Positions 17,567 through 27,700 of a stretch of DNA of 64,000 nucleotides are shown here, piece by piece. The notes under the pieces are model-generated. The model did not search any database and had not been told where the DNA came from. It saw only the letters and a list, made by a program, of their open reading frames with translations. Position 1 is the first letter of the stretch; the number at the start of each line of letters is the position of its first letter. Position numbers and translations under genes: made by a program. Source of the DNA: JAFEDN01 sp963832945 (GTDB taxonomy: Bacteria > Pseudomonadota > Gammaproteobacteria > Coxiellales > Coxiellaceae); contig CAWHVV010000010.1 in the NCBI GenBank assembly GCA_963832945.1, positions 186,001-250,000 of the forward strand, written 5' to 3'.

Positions 17567-18682
17567 ATGAACAATCATCACATATCAACAAACGCGATAA
17601 ACCAGCTTCAGGCGGGTTTAAATCAGATCGCTGAATCTTTGCGGAAAATACCCCATCCAGGTTGGGCGCAAATGGACAGGTTAAGTCAGCGGCGCTCAGT
17701 TATCCAGGCAATACACCATATCCTCGTAAATATTTTTACACAAAATCCAAAACTCGCGCCGCTGACTCAGCTTGGCCTGACTGACCAACTCTTATTTCGG
17801 AAAGCTCTGGGAGCCTATGCGCAATTACTGGCAAGGGCGGCAATCAATATGGCCCGCCCTAATCCTGACAACGCCAAAGATCAGGTCAATAAAGACATTT
17901 TTAACAAAAAAATAATCACCGCGCATAAATTTTTCGCCGCAATCATTATTATTATTTACCAACTCCAGGACGCACAGGCGTATCGGGAAGAACTCATCAA
18001 AGACCTGAGAAGCCAACTGGCCGCGCTGGCGGAGAAAGAAAAATCACAAACTCCGGATTACACGCAGGCGGAGGGTGTTGATAAATCTCCGGTCCTCATG
18101 CCAATGCCAATCCCCTGTCTGATACCGGAAGATGATGAAGATTTATTAGAACTCCTGGAAATTCTCGAATTAAAAATAGGCGCTACCCATAAAGATATTG
18201 AGACGGCTTTTTTACGATTAACGAAAGTGTTTACCCCAGAAAAAAACCCTACAGAATATGCCGTCCTCAAATATGCTCGTGATAGCCTAATGCTCGTGGA
18301 AGCCAGCAAGCTGGCGAATCTGCCTAAAATTTCATCTGAAGAAATCAATTTTCTGGTAGCTCACCCACAATTTAAAAATACCCTCAATAAAGACATTTCT
18401 CTGCGGGAAGTGCGTGAAGTTTATTTAAAATATGACCCTTCCAAAGAGCCGCCATCCAGCAGTCCGATTATGCTCAAATTGCAAGAATATTTCGGATATA
18501 ACCCTCCCAAGGAGCCGTCATCCAGCAGCCCAATGCGCAAACTGCATATGACTATGCAAAGATTAGAACACAAATTCGGCGAGGATCCTGACAAGAAATT
18601 TAACCTGGCAAAAGAATTTTTAGAAAAATCCGGGTTATCACCTCTGGGTCAAACCCCGAGGCCAAAACCCCCTAAAAGCTAA
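17567..18682 (+). CDS. Degenerate J-domain-like protein, effector candidate
   Basis: 371 residues from ATG 17567; an in-frame TTG at 17546 would add 7. The N-terminal half is helical. Near residues 198-250 the sequence LLEILELKIGATHKDIETAF and RLTKVFTPEKNPTEY follows the pattern of a DnaJ J-domain, but the HPD triad is TPE, so Hsp70 stimulation is unlikely. Two tandem Pro/Ser-rich repeats (YDPSKEPPSSSP and YNPPKEPSSSSP) follow. The C-terminus is basic and Pro-rich. The function is unknown; the composition and neighbourhood suggest a secreted protein, which is an inference. Confidence 0.6.
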   Translation: MNNHHISTNAINQLQAGLNQIAESLRKIPHPGWAQMDRLSQRRSVIQAIHHILVNIFTQNPKLAPLTQLGLTDQLLFRKALGAYAQLLARAAINMARPNPDNAKDQVNKDIFNKKIITAHKFFAAIIIIIYQLQDAQAYREELIKDLRSQLAALAEKEKSQTPDYTQAEGVDKSPVLMPMPIPCLIPEDDEDLLELLEILELKIGATHKDIETAFLRLTKVFTPEKNPTEYAVLKYARDSLMLVEASKLANLPKISSEEINFLVAHPQFKNTLNKDISLREVREVYLKYDPSKEPPSSSPIMLKLQEYFGYNPPKEPSSSSPMRKLHMTMQRLEHKFGEDPDKKFNLAKEFLEKSGLSPLGQTPRPKPPKS

Positions 18683-18738
18683 AGCCCTCCCACCCGGCCT
18701 GAAGCCATAAAGAAAAATAATTTTCGCAAAAAATTCCC

Positions 18739-19046
18739 TACGCCATGGGGGATCGCAAGGGGGAGTTGCGCGCAGCGACTCCCCCTTCATTCCGAGCAAT
18801 CGGCTTTGCCGATGCGCAGGATATACTCAAAACGATTAGGTTTTCGGTGTTATAGCGCCCAGTGACCGGTGAGATTGAAACGTTCTGACTGAGAAAAGCC
18901 GCAGGAATACTCATTGTATTTCAAGGTTTTTCGAAGGAAGAACGTTTCAAGATCGCCGGTCAATGGGATGCTAGAACACCGAAAACCTAATCGTTTTGAG
19001 TATATAATCAGGAGGCCATAAACGCTGTACTCAGCGTTTATGGCCG
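18739..19046 (-). mobile_element. Palindromic MITE copy D, short form, split by a second MITE
   Basis: On the minus strand this matches the 153-bp element from its outer palindrome (GGCCATAAACGCTG, loop AGTA, complement) through CGCATCGGC and the GGGGGAG/CTCCCCC hairpin to CATGGCGTA. The final 29-base module is missing. A 175-bp element (18826-19000) interrupts it at TATA. The outer palindrome overlaps the 3' end of lspA and supplies its last codons and TGA. Confidence 0.75.
18826..19000. mobile_element. Second MITE family, TA-flanked, nested in copy D
   Basis: Terminal inverted repeats CTCAAAACGATTAGGTTTTC (extending to CGGTGTT) lie at both ends. The element is 175 bp and flanked by TATA/TATATA, compatible with a TA target duplication as in Tc1/mariner-IS630 derivatives. 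It has no coding capacity. A truncated copy starts at 40440. Confidence 0.75.
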
Positions 19047-19510
19047 TGGCCGAGCGTCTGAAGCAATAACATCCCTACCCCAACAACGATGGCGCTGTCG
19101 GCGACGTTAAAAGTCGCATAATGCCAATCGGAAATATGAAAATCAAAAAAATCAATGACGAAACTAAAACGTAGCCGGTCAATTAAATTTCCCGCAGCGC
19201 CGCCAATGATTAAACTCAATGCGCAGGCCGTCCAGGCGTTTGGGTAAGATAAACGCATCAGCCATATCACTAATACCAGAATGACTACTATGGAAAGGAC
19301 ACAAAAAAATAAAACCTGCCAGCCGCCCGCCTGATTCAGAAAACCAAATGCCGCGCCTGGATTAAAACTCAAAATCAGATTAAAAACGGACAATAATTTT
19401 ACTGGCTCACCCACATGCAAATAATGCAGAATTAAATATTTGCTTAACTGATCCAATAAAATGACCAAAATAATCAGTAAAAACCACGGTAGCACTCTTC
19501 TAATTTTCAT
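19031..19510 (-). CDS. lspA: Lipoprotein signal peptidase (signal peptidase II)
   Basis: A 159-residue inner-membrane aspartyl protease that removes signal peptides from diacylated prolipoproteins. Four membrane helices are visible. Conserved blocks are NPGAAFGF, GGAAGNLIDR (first catalytic Asp) and FNVADS (second). It follows ileS by 21 bases, the classical ileS-lspA pair. The final GHKR and stop are read from the palindrome of MITE copy D, so the natural C-terminus may have been replaced. Confidence 0.95.
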   Translation of the reverse strand: MKIRRVLPWFLLIILVILLDQLSKYLILHYLHVGEPVKLLSVFNLILSFNPGAAFGFLNQAGGWQVLFFCVLSIVVILVLVIWLMRLSYPNAWTACALSLIIGGAAGNLIDRLRFSFVIDFFDFHISDWHYATFNVADSAIVVGVGMLLLQTLGHGHKR

Positions 19511-19531
19511 TGCGATGTCACTCTTACAAAA

Positions 19532-22344
19532 TTAGGCAAAATGCCGGGTTTCACCGGGAGCAGAAATATTTTCTACACAACGTCCGCAAAGAGTGGGATG
19601 CGCTTCATTCACACCCACGTCCTCCCGGCGCTGCCAGCACCGTGCGCATTTTGCATTTTCAGACACAATCACTTTAACCCACAAACCAGATATGTCCGTG
19701 GTTTCAGCATCGCCGGGCCGTGAGTCAAGAGGCAATATCTGAGCGCTGGAAGTGATCAGCACGAAACGCAGCTCGCCACCCAGTCGGGATAATTCCGCAA
19801 GCAGTTTTCCTTCAGCATATAAAATAATTTCCGCATCCAGCGCTGAACCAATATCTCCGGATCGCCGGTGCGTTTCCAACACTTTATTGATCGCATCCCG
19901 CACCGGTATCAGTAAAGACCAATCAATCTCCGGAGCAGTTTTAAAATCCGGGAATTGATTGTACCAGGTGGTTAAAAATACGGATTCCGCGCGTTTTCCG
20001 GGGATATATTGCCAAATTTCCTCAGCCGTAAAACTGATCATCGGCGCAAGCCAACGCACCAAAGCCTCAACAATATGATACATGGCCGTTTGCGCGGAAC
20101 GACGGGCAATTCCGGAACGATAACTGGTGTACTGCCGGTCCTTGATAATATCCAGATAAAAACTTCCCATCTGCACGCTGCAAAAATTATGAATTTTTTG
20201 GTAAATTGTTTGGAAACTATAATCGTTATATGCGGTGATTATCTCCTGCTGCAGCGCCGCGGTTTCCGTGATCGCCCAGCGGTCCAACGGCAATAGTTCC
20301 GAAGGCGCCACCAAATCGGTTTCCGGAGCAAAATCAAAAATATTCGCCAATAAAAACCGAACGGTATTGCGAATACGCCGGTAGGCGTCCACGCTGCGTT
20401 TTAGAATTTCTTCGGAATAATTGATATCCAGCTTGTAATCCGCGGACGCTACCCATAAACGCAGAACATCCGCACCTAAATTTTTTGCCACATCCACCGG
20501 AACTAGGACATTTCCCAGCGATTTTGACATTTTACGTCCCTGGCCATCCACCACATATCCGTGCGTCAGTACGGTTTTATAAGGCGCCTCATTGCGCATA
20601 GCCACCGCCGTCAGCAAAGAGGTCTGGAACCAGCCGCGATGCTGATCGGAACCCTCAAGATATAAATCCGCGGGGAAACCCAGCTCTTCGCGCTTTTCCA
20701 GCACGCAGAAGTGACTACTGCCGGCGTCAAACCAGACGTCAAGGACATCATTTAATTTTTCGTAATCACCTGCTTCCTCGCCTAATAGCTCCGCAGGATC
20801 AACCGCAAACCATCCTTCCACGCCCTGCTTTTCAATTATCTGCGCAACTTTTTCCATTAACTCTAAAGTTTCCGGGTGGCGCTCGCCAGTGATTTTATGG
20901 ATAAATAAAGGAATGGGCACACCCCAAACCCTTTGCCGCGAGATACACCAGTCGGGCCGTGTTTCCAGCATCCGGCTGATTCGCGTCTTGCCCCAGGCGG
21001 GAATCCACACCACCTGTTCAACCGCGCTCAGTGCCTGATTGCGTAACCCGTGTTGGTCCATACTGATAAACCACTGCGGCGTGGCACGAAAAATCAGGGG
21101 CGTTTTATGCCGCCAACAATGCGGATAACTGTGTTGAATAATTTCCACATGGAATAAACGGTTATTTTTTTGAAGTTCGGCGATCACGACATCATTCGCT
21201 TTAAAAACATGCAAACCCCCGACCAGGGGGACGTCCGGGTGAAAACAGCTGTTTGAATTGACCGGATTATCCATGGGTAATTGATAGTGTTGTCCAACAA
21301 CGTAATCATCCTGCCCATGCGCGGGGGCGGTATGCACACAACCTGTGCCTGCCTCAATAGTGACGTGATCTCCTAAAATGACCGGAACACGCCGTTCCAG
21401 ATAAGGATGTTGCAGAATCAGCCCCTCCAACTCTTCTCCATTGACTGTCGCCAGCACTTCGTATTCCTGCACGCCATAACGTTGCATGACCGCGGCCACT
21501 AATTCTTTCGCGCAAATAAGCAGAATTTTCTGATCTTTCCAGTTCAAAGCTATCAGAACGTAATCAAAATTTGAATTAACCGCTACTGCCTGGTTGGCGG
21601 GCAGCGTCCACGGTGTGGTGGTCCAGATTGGTAAAAAAATAGTTTCCGCCGGTAATTTAATATCAAAAATTTCTGCCACGGCTTGCGAATCCGCTACTGC
21701 GAAACCCACATCAATCGCCGGCGAAGATTTATCCTGATACTCCACTTCCGTATCCGCCAGTGCCGAACCGCAGGCAGTGCACCAGTGCACCGGTTTTTCA
21801 CCGCTATGCAGATGCCCATTGGCGATCATCTTCGCCAAAGCCCGAACGGTGTTCGCTTCATAGCGAAAATCCATGGTTAAATAGGGATGCTGCCAATCCG
21901 CGACGACCCCTAATCGCTGGAAATCTTCCAACTGGATGGCAACCTGCTGAGTGGCATATTCGCGGCAGGCTTTGCGAAATTCTTCGGGCGAAAGCTTATC
22001 GCCGACCTTGCCAATTTTTTTCTCGACGTTCAATTCGATAGGCAGACCATGACAATCCCATCCCGGAACGTACGGGGCGTCATACCCGCCCAATATTTTC
22101 GACTTAACCACCATGTCTTTGATGATTTTATTCAACGCAGTACCCAAATGTGGGCGCGCGTTTGCGTATGGGGGACCATCATGCAGAATAAAACGTGGTT
22201 TTCCACGCGAGTTTTCCGTAAACGGCGATATAAGTCCAGCGCCAGCCAGCGCTGTAATATTTCAGGCTCCCGCTGTGCAAGGTTCGCTTTCATCGGAAAA
22301 GCCGTAATGGGTAAATTCAGTGTGTCTTTATAATCTTTTGTCAT
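19532..22344 (-). pseudogene. ileS: Isoleucyl-tRNA synthetase, frameshifted near its 5' end
   Basis: A class I aminoacyl-tRNA synthetase charging tRNA-Ile. The start is ATG 22344 (MTKDYKDTLNLP). The first frame runs to about 22195 and then shifts: reading FILHDGPPYANARPHLG needs one extra base in the CGTTTTATT tract. From there to 19532 the gene is open. KMSKSLGNV is present, as are the editing-domain block TTPWTLPANQA and the C-terminal zinc cluster CARCWQRREDVG with CGRC. The usual HIGH motif reads HLGT, an unusual change. Because the gene is normally essential, a sequencing error or a second copy is possible. Confidence 0.9.
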
Positions 22345-22431
22345 AATCATTTCCGCGCATGTTTGTCAAAATCTCCTCAGGGGAATTTTAGTATGTTATA
22401 TTAGCTCCTTTATGCAAGCAACTAGAGGCCC

Positions 22432-23838
22432 ATGATTATGTTAATAACAGCTGATACGTCCCGTACCGTGATTATTTCTATTCATTTTTCTCCGGAAAAT
22501 GATGCTCCGGCAAAAGTGGAAGCTTTGCTGCGTGAATTGGGCAATCGCATCACCCTGCTTGACCGTGTTCAGTCGCCCAGCAATACCACCCTGTTTCTCA
22601 AGGTGACGGCGGAGTTTGCTCCAAATATTATCAATAAAATCAATTCACTGGAAGATGTTGGTTGTGCCGCGCTGGATCCCACTTTTGCTTTGCATCTGGG
22701 AGGAAAAATTGAAATCCGCAGTAAAATCGCCGTTACTAATCGGGAAGAACTGGCGCTGGCATATACTCCTGAGGTGGCTAAAATCTGTATGGCCATTCAC
22801 CATAATCCGGAACAGGCGGAAACCTTCACTATTCGCCATAACACCGTCGCGGTGATTACCGATGGTACTGCGGTGTTGGGATTAGGAGACATCGGTCCTA
22901 AAGCGGCTCTGCCCGTCATGGAAGGTAAGGCGCTATTATTCAAGGAATTTGCGAACGTCGATGCTTTCCCGCTGTGTCTGGCTACCACTAATATCGATGA
23001 ATTTGTTCGCACAGTGAGTTATCTGGCTCCCAATTTCGGGGGAATTAATTTAGAAGATATTTCCGCGCCACGGTGCTTTGAAATTGAAAAGCGGTTAAAA
23101 GCCAATCTGGATATTCCGGTATTTCATGATGATCAGCACGGCACCGCCGCTGTCGTCACCGCCGCGTTTATCAACGCCATGAAGATTACCGGCAAACAGG
23201 CCCATCATCTTAAAATTGTGTTCAGTGGAGTTGGGGCGGCCGGTACAGCCTGTAAAAATATGCTTCTGCAATTAGGGGCTCTCAACATTATCGGCTGCGA
23301 CCGTAAAGGCGCGCTGGTAAAAAGCCGCACCGATCTGGATTCCAGTAAACGGGAATTTGCTGAATCGACCAATCCCGATAATCTCACCGGATCTTTAAGT
23401 GAAATCATTAAAGGCGCGGATGTTTTTATCGGCTTATCCGGCCCGAATACGTTGACGGTGGAAGATTTAAAAAATATGAATAAAAATCCCATCGTTTTCG
23501 CGATGGCGAATCCCATTCCGGAAATTATGCCGGAAATCGCGGCGCCATACGTGGCAATAATGGCCACCGGCCGCAGCGATTACCCCAATCAGATTAACAA
23601 TCTCCTTGCTTTTCCGGGTATTTTTCGCGGAGCGCTCGACTGCCGCGCCAGCGACATTAATCCGGAAATGCAAATGGCCGCTGCTTACGCGATTGCTAAT
23701 GCCGTGGATCCAAAAGCGCTATCGCCCGAATATATTATCCCTAGCGTATTCGAAAAGAATGTGGTGCCTGCTGTGGCGGAGGCTGTTATCCGCGCAGCCC
23801 AGCAAACCGGTGTCGCCCGCAAAAATCATATTTTTTGA
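22432..23838 (+). CDS. NAD(P)-dependent malic enzyme with N-terminal ACT-like domain
   Basis: A 468-residue oxidative decarboxylase, malate to pyruvate and CO2. The first 80 residues look like an ACT-type regulatory domain. The catalytic part contains VITDGTAVLGLGDIG, the metal-binding FHDDQHGTAAV, the nucleotide-binding VFSGVGAAGTA and MANPIPEI. ATG 22432 and ATG 22438 are both possible; GAGG lies just upstream. The cofactor cannot be fixed by eye. A MITE palindrome begins within four bases of the TGA. Confidence 0.93.
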   Translation: MIMLITADTSRTVIISIHFSPENDAPAKVEALLRELGNRITLLDRVQSPSNTTLFLKVTAEFAPNIINKINSLEDVGCAALDPTFALHLGGKIEIRSKIAVTNREELALAYTPEVAKICMAIHHNPEQAETFTIRHNTVAVITDGTAVLGLGDIGPKAALPVMEGKALLFKEFANVDAFPLCLATTNIDEFVRTVSYLAPNFGGINLEDISAPRCFEIEKRLKANLDIPVFHDDQHGTAAVVTAAFINAMKITGKQAHHLKIVFSGVGAAGTACKNMLLQLGALNIIGCDRKGALVKSRTDLDSSKREFAESTNPDNLTGSLSEIIKGADVFIGLSGPNTLTVEDLKNMNKNPIVFAMANPIPEIMPEIAAPYVAIMATGRSDYPNQINNLLAFPGIFRGALDCRASDINPEMQMAAAYAIANAVDPKALSPEYIIPSVFEKNVVPAVAEAVIRAAQQTGVARKNHIF

Positions 23839-23935
23839 GAAGCCATTCCCGCTGAGTACAGCGGCAATGGCTTCTCAAACTTCCTATTCCCTCTCCCACT
23901 TGTGGGAGAGGGGGGAATCGGTCAGAATTAAATTG
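23839..23935. repeat. Composite repeat after malic enzyme: MITE palindrome plus second hairpin
   Basis: 23842-23873 is the outer palindrome of the MITE family (CCATTCCCGCTG, AGTA, CAGCGGCAATGG). It is followed at once by CTCAAACTTCCTATTCCCTC and CTCCCACTTGTGGGAG, the same module as at 40570-40620. It probably serves as terminator between the convergent malic enzyme and the gene at 23947. Confidence 0.7.
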
Positions 23936-23946
23936 AAACGGTACTA

Positions 23947-24561
23947 CTACCGAAGATCGCTGAGGGTTTTAAAACTGGTCGTGCGAACAAGTTTAGACCT
24001 GCCGGGACTACCGATGCCGTTTAGCGGAATAGAATTGTGTTTACTATCAAGAGGTCCGCCTGAACTCGTGATGGCCGAAGCGATTTTTTCATCTGTTTGT
24101 CCTGCACCAGAAAATTTCCGGAAGGCTTCTGCAAAATAAACTAATTTGGGCAAATCCCGGTAGATCTGGTTGGTTAATTCATTTAATTCCAGAAAGTCGG
24201 TAAGTTTTTGGATAGCATCAATAATGGATTCAGTGGGATTTGATAAAAGATTGCGAATTTCTCCATCGACATTTCTGGCAGTCAATTTTATGCCGCTAAT
24301 AACAAGTTTATTTCTGGCGGCAAACTGAAGCGTGTCATAAAGGGAATGGATAGTTTCGATAAAAGGTTTCGCCAGGGCGTTACCAATTAAGTGATTCAAA
24401 GCATTGAAATTCATCTTCACCAGAGATTGCTTATCTTCCTCAGACAAAGATCTCACAAAGCGATCGAATAAGCCCTTTCTATAAAGCGGGCAACACATAA
24501 AATCAAGCGTGTCTTTATCTAAAATACCTTCCAGAACGTCAATAAAAATTTGCCTACTCAT
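23947..24561 (-). CDS. Hypothetical protein, possible effector
   Basis: 204 residues from ATG 24561, preceded by GAGGG at about 9 bases; an alternative GTG at 24576 lies on that site. It is mostly alpha-helical, with two short Cys residues near the start (CCPLY) and a Ser/Thr-rich basic tail ending KTLSDLR. I recognise no domain. It is divergent from the giant gene, with which it shares a roughly 190-base AT-rich promoter region. Confidence 0.55.
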   Translation of the reverse strand: MSRQIFIDVLEGILDKDTLDFMCCPLYRKGLFDRFVRSLSEEDKQSLVKMNFNALNHLIGNALAKPFIETIHSLYDTLQFAARNKLVISGIKLTARNVDGEIRNLLSNPTESIIDAIQKLTDFLELNELTNQIYRDLPKLVYFAEAFRKFSGAGQTDEKIASAITSSGGPLDSKHNSIPLNGIGSPGRSKLVRTTSFKTLSDLR

Positions 24562-24749
24562 TACTTTTACCCTCACTATTTAATTTACCTCAATTGGCTG
24601 ACGATAGATTAAATAGCAATTATTAAAAAAGTATTAAGATACCAGCATAATTTTTCAAAAATTATCCCGCCGTACCGTACATTCTTAATTTTTCTTTAAC
24701 CTTATATCGTTAATGTAATTAATTTTTATTAATTAATAATAGGACGTGC

Positions 24750-27700
24750 ATGCATAACCATAAAGAGTATGAAAAAGTCTCCTGGGATTGTTTCATTAAA
24801 CTAATGGGTTTTCACAATCAAAAATTTTCAAGGAAAACCGATTATTCAGTCACGGGGACCACACCATCCATTGAACGTCTGGTCGAACTTAAATCCGATT
24901 GTTTTCTATTGAACACACGCGAACTAAAAAAAAGCGGTAATCTGAATATTCTGCTTGCGGATTGGCAGCTATATTATGGTAGTAAAAATTTAGAAAAATC
25001 TTATAATTCCTATCAACAATTTTTGCAAATATTGACGGAAAATCAGTTTCAGGTATATATATTCCAAGGAAAAACATTACGTCAGGTTACCTCGGAAACT
25101 GATCTATTTAGTTGCTACGATACGCCTATGTGTTTTCCACAATTCGCGGAAATGAATATTCAATTGGCGTTACTCGGATACGATGCATCACAATTCTACA
25201 TTATTGATCATTTTCAAATGTTTCAATTAATGGAAGTCGTCAAAGAAATTGATAATCATTATTTAAGAGAGAACAAAATTTTAGAAGGTTCGGCGTTGAT
25301 CAGACTACAAGATCAGGCTCTGGCGAAGTCTAATTATACATTGTCCTTATCACTGAATCATGATGATCATACTTTTTCCCGAATTCTCAATGCCTCCAGG
25401 CGCCGTGAAGTTAAAACTATTGAATTTTTGCTGCCACCATATAATTCAACACTGTTGGACGTTAATATAAAAATTACTCAACTTCTGGCTAAACTCGACA
25501 GTTTTTACGGAAAAAATAAAAAGCCGCCGGGTTTAAAAATTGATTTTTTATTATTTTATGGTTTTACCGGAGGTAGAGCGCCGGTTTTCAATTGCCTGAT
25601 TGATAATTTTTTGAGGTATTATAAGTCAGATGAATTGCGTCATTTATATCTGCTTAACTACCCAGGTAGATTAAATTTAAGCGGGCATCTGCAAATTGAA
25701 AAGTTACACATTACTTCCCAATTTTATGGACCTGACGAAATATTCAGTTTAATCACAAATCCATCGATAATAACTGATAACAAAATAATAGATATTAACC
25801 CATTAAAATCATTGCAAAGCTATGAATATAACATCGACAAAGAAACCATATCCACTGCTCCTTTTTTTACAGAGGAAATGCTCACCATTCATAATCAGGT
25901 GACCGATTTCAGGGCATTATCTCATTTAAAAACCCTTTTTCTTCCGCTTTTTCCACAAAACCTCTCTGACTATAAACAAATTCCAAAAAATATTATCAAT
26001 TTTTTGGATCTGGAATCTCTGCACATTGACGGGATATTTTTACAGGACCTGGACAATTTTTCATTACCTAAATTAAAACAGATTACTATCAACCTCGATA
26101 GTCTGGATGAACAAGGACAAAATAAATTTTTACAGTCATTACAGAAAATAACCTCTCTAAGCCATATTAATTTGTTATCGATCAAAGTTAAAGTTCTCGA
26201 TTTTAGCGAATTCACTCAATTAAAAATCCTCAATTGTGCATCAGGCAGTTGTAAAATTATTCTGCCCGAAGGATTACAGGAACTCAATTTATTTGCTATC
26301 ACCGTATCTTCTCCGATGAAATTGCCTAAATTAAAGGTGTTAAATTTAACAGTTATGGATCTTTCTCATATTGATGCTCAGAAGGCAGTGCAATCGATAA
26401 ACCTTTTAAGGATAGAGCGTTGTACCCACATCGATAAATTTATGGATTGTTCATTTCCCCGTCTCTCTTCTTTAATTATCGACAATGAACTGGTTAAACC
26501 TCTTGACCCTGATCATTATCCTGCTCTACAACACCTGAATATAATACGACATGGCTTTATTTATATCCAGAATCGGAAGGTTTCCGTTATCAGTAAAGAC
26601 GAACTCGTTCAAAATAAAAAAAATCCCGCAATCGCCAGCGCCACTCTCAATATTTCACAGTTTAATCCAAACAAAGATCCGTGGGTGTTCAATCTTAAAT
26701 CTCTCAGTTTAAGAGTGGACACACCAACTGAAAATATCATTGATTTTCGTCCTCTCACCCGGCTGACTTTTTTACAATTCTCTATGAAAAGGCCGGATGC
26801 GGTGCGTGGATTTTATTTACCACCCAATCTGGATTATTTAAATTTAGATTTAATTATAAGTTGCCTGGATGACCTTCCAATGACAATAAAGCGTCTATCA
26901 GAAATGATCATTAATTTAGAAGGCCACCTGTCACGCAAACCTCTCATACTTACTATCCTTAAAGATGGAATATCCAGCAGCAGTGTCTTATTAACAAAAA
27001 ATTCTTTCCAGGCGTTATTGAAAGTAAAAAGAAATGATGCCGGCATTGATAAAATTTTAAAAGAACCGGTTGGCTTGCGTAGCGAAAGTAAAAGCGCATT
27101 TTCTTCCATGGAAATGATTCCCGGATTAATCCCAATTCGGGGAGGTCAACTGACAGATAAATGTTCCTCCTCTTCAGGATTTGATGGGCAAACTCAGGCA
27201 GATCCTGATAAAACTTATCAGGCAGACAGATTTATCTACCAGCATAACGGAACGGAGTCCGAACCCAGGTCAGTCACAACCCATGATTATCGATTTCAGG
27301 CTCTCTCCATCGGGAAAACTGTAGATTTAATGGCGAAAATTGTAGTACCGGAATCCAGTGATTTAATTGAGCTAAATAAAGAAAGCAAAGTACTTAAATG
27401 GTATTCTCAGGAAATTACTTCTGCCGAATTTCAAAAAAACAGAAAAACCGGCTGCTATTATGCCCTTATTTCTCCAGAACAGTTATTTTCTACTTATTCC
27501 GATATCGCCCGGCAGACGGATGGCTGGGTACCGTTGACTATGCTGACCGCTCAGGATCATTTATCCGATATATATTTACCAACGAATTTTAAATTACGTT
27601 ACAACCGTGTCAGCCAACAATACGAAGTTTTTTTCCCAGCATCGCAAAACAGAAGTTTTTCCGAGGAATCCATCACTTATATTTTTAGCACAAAAGCAGC

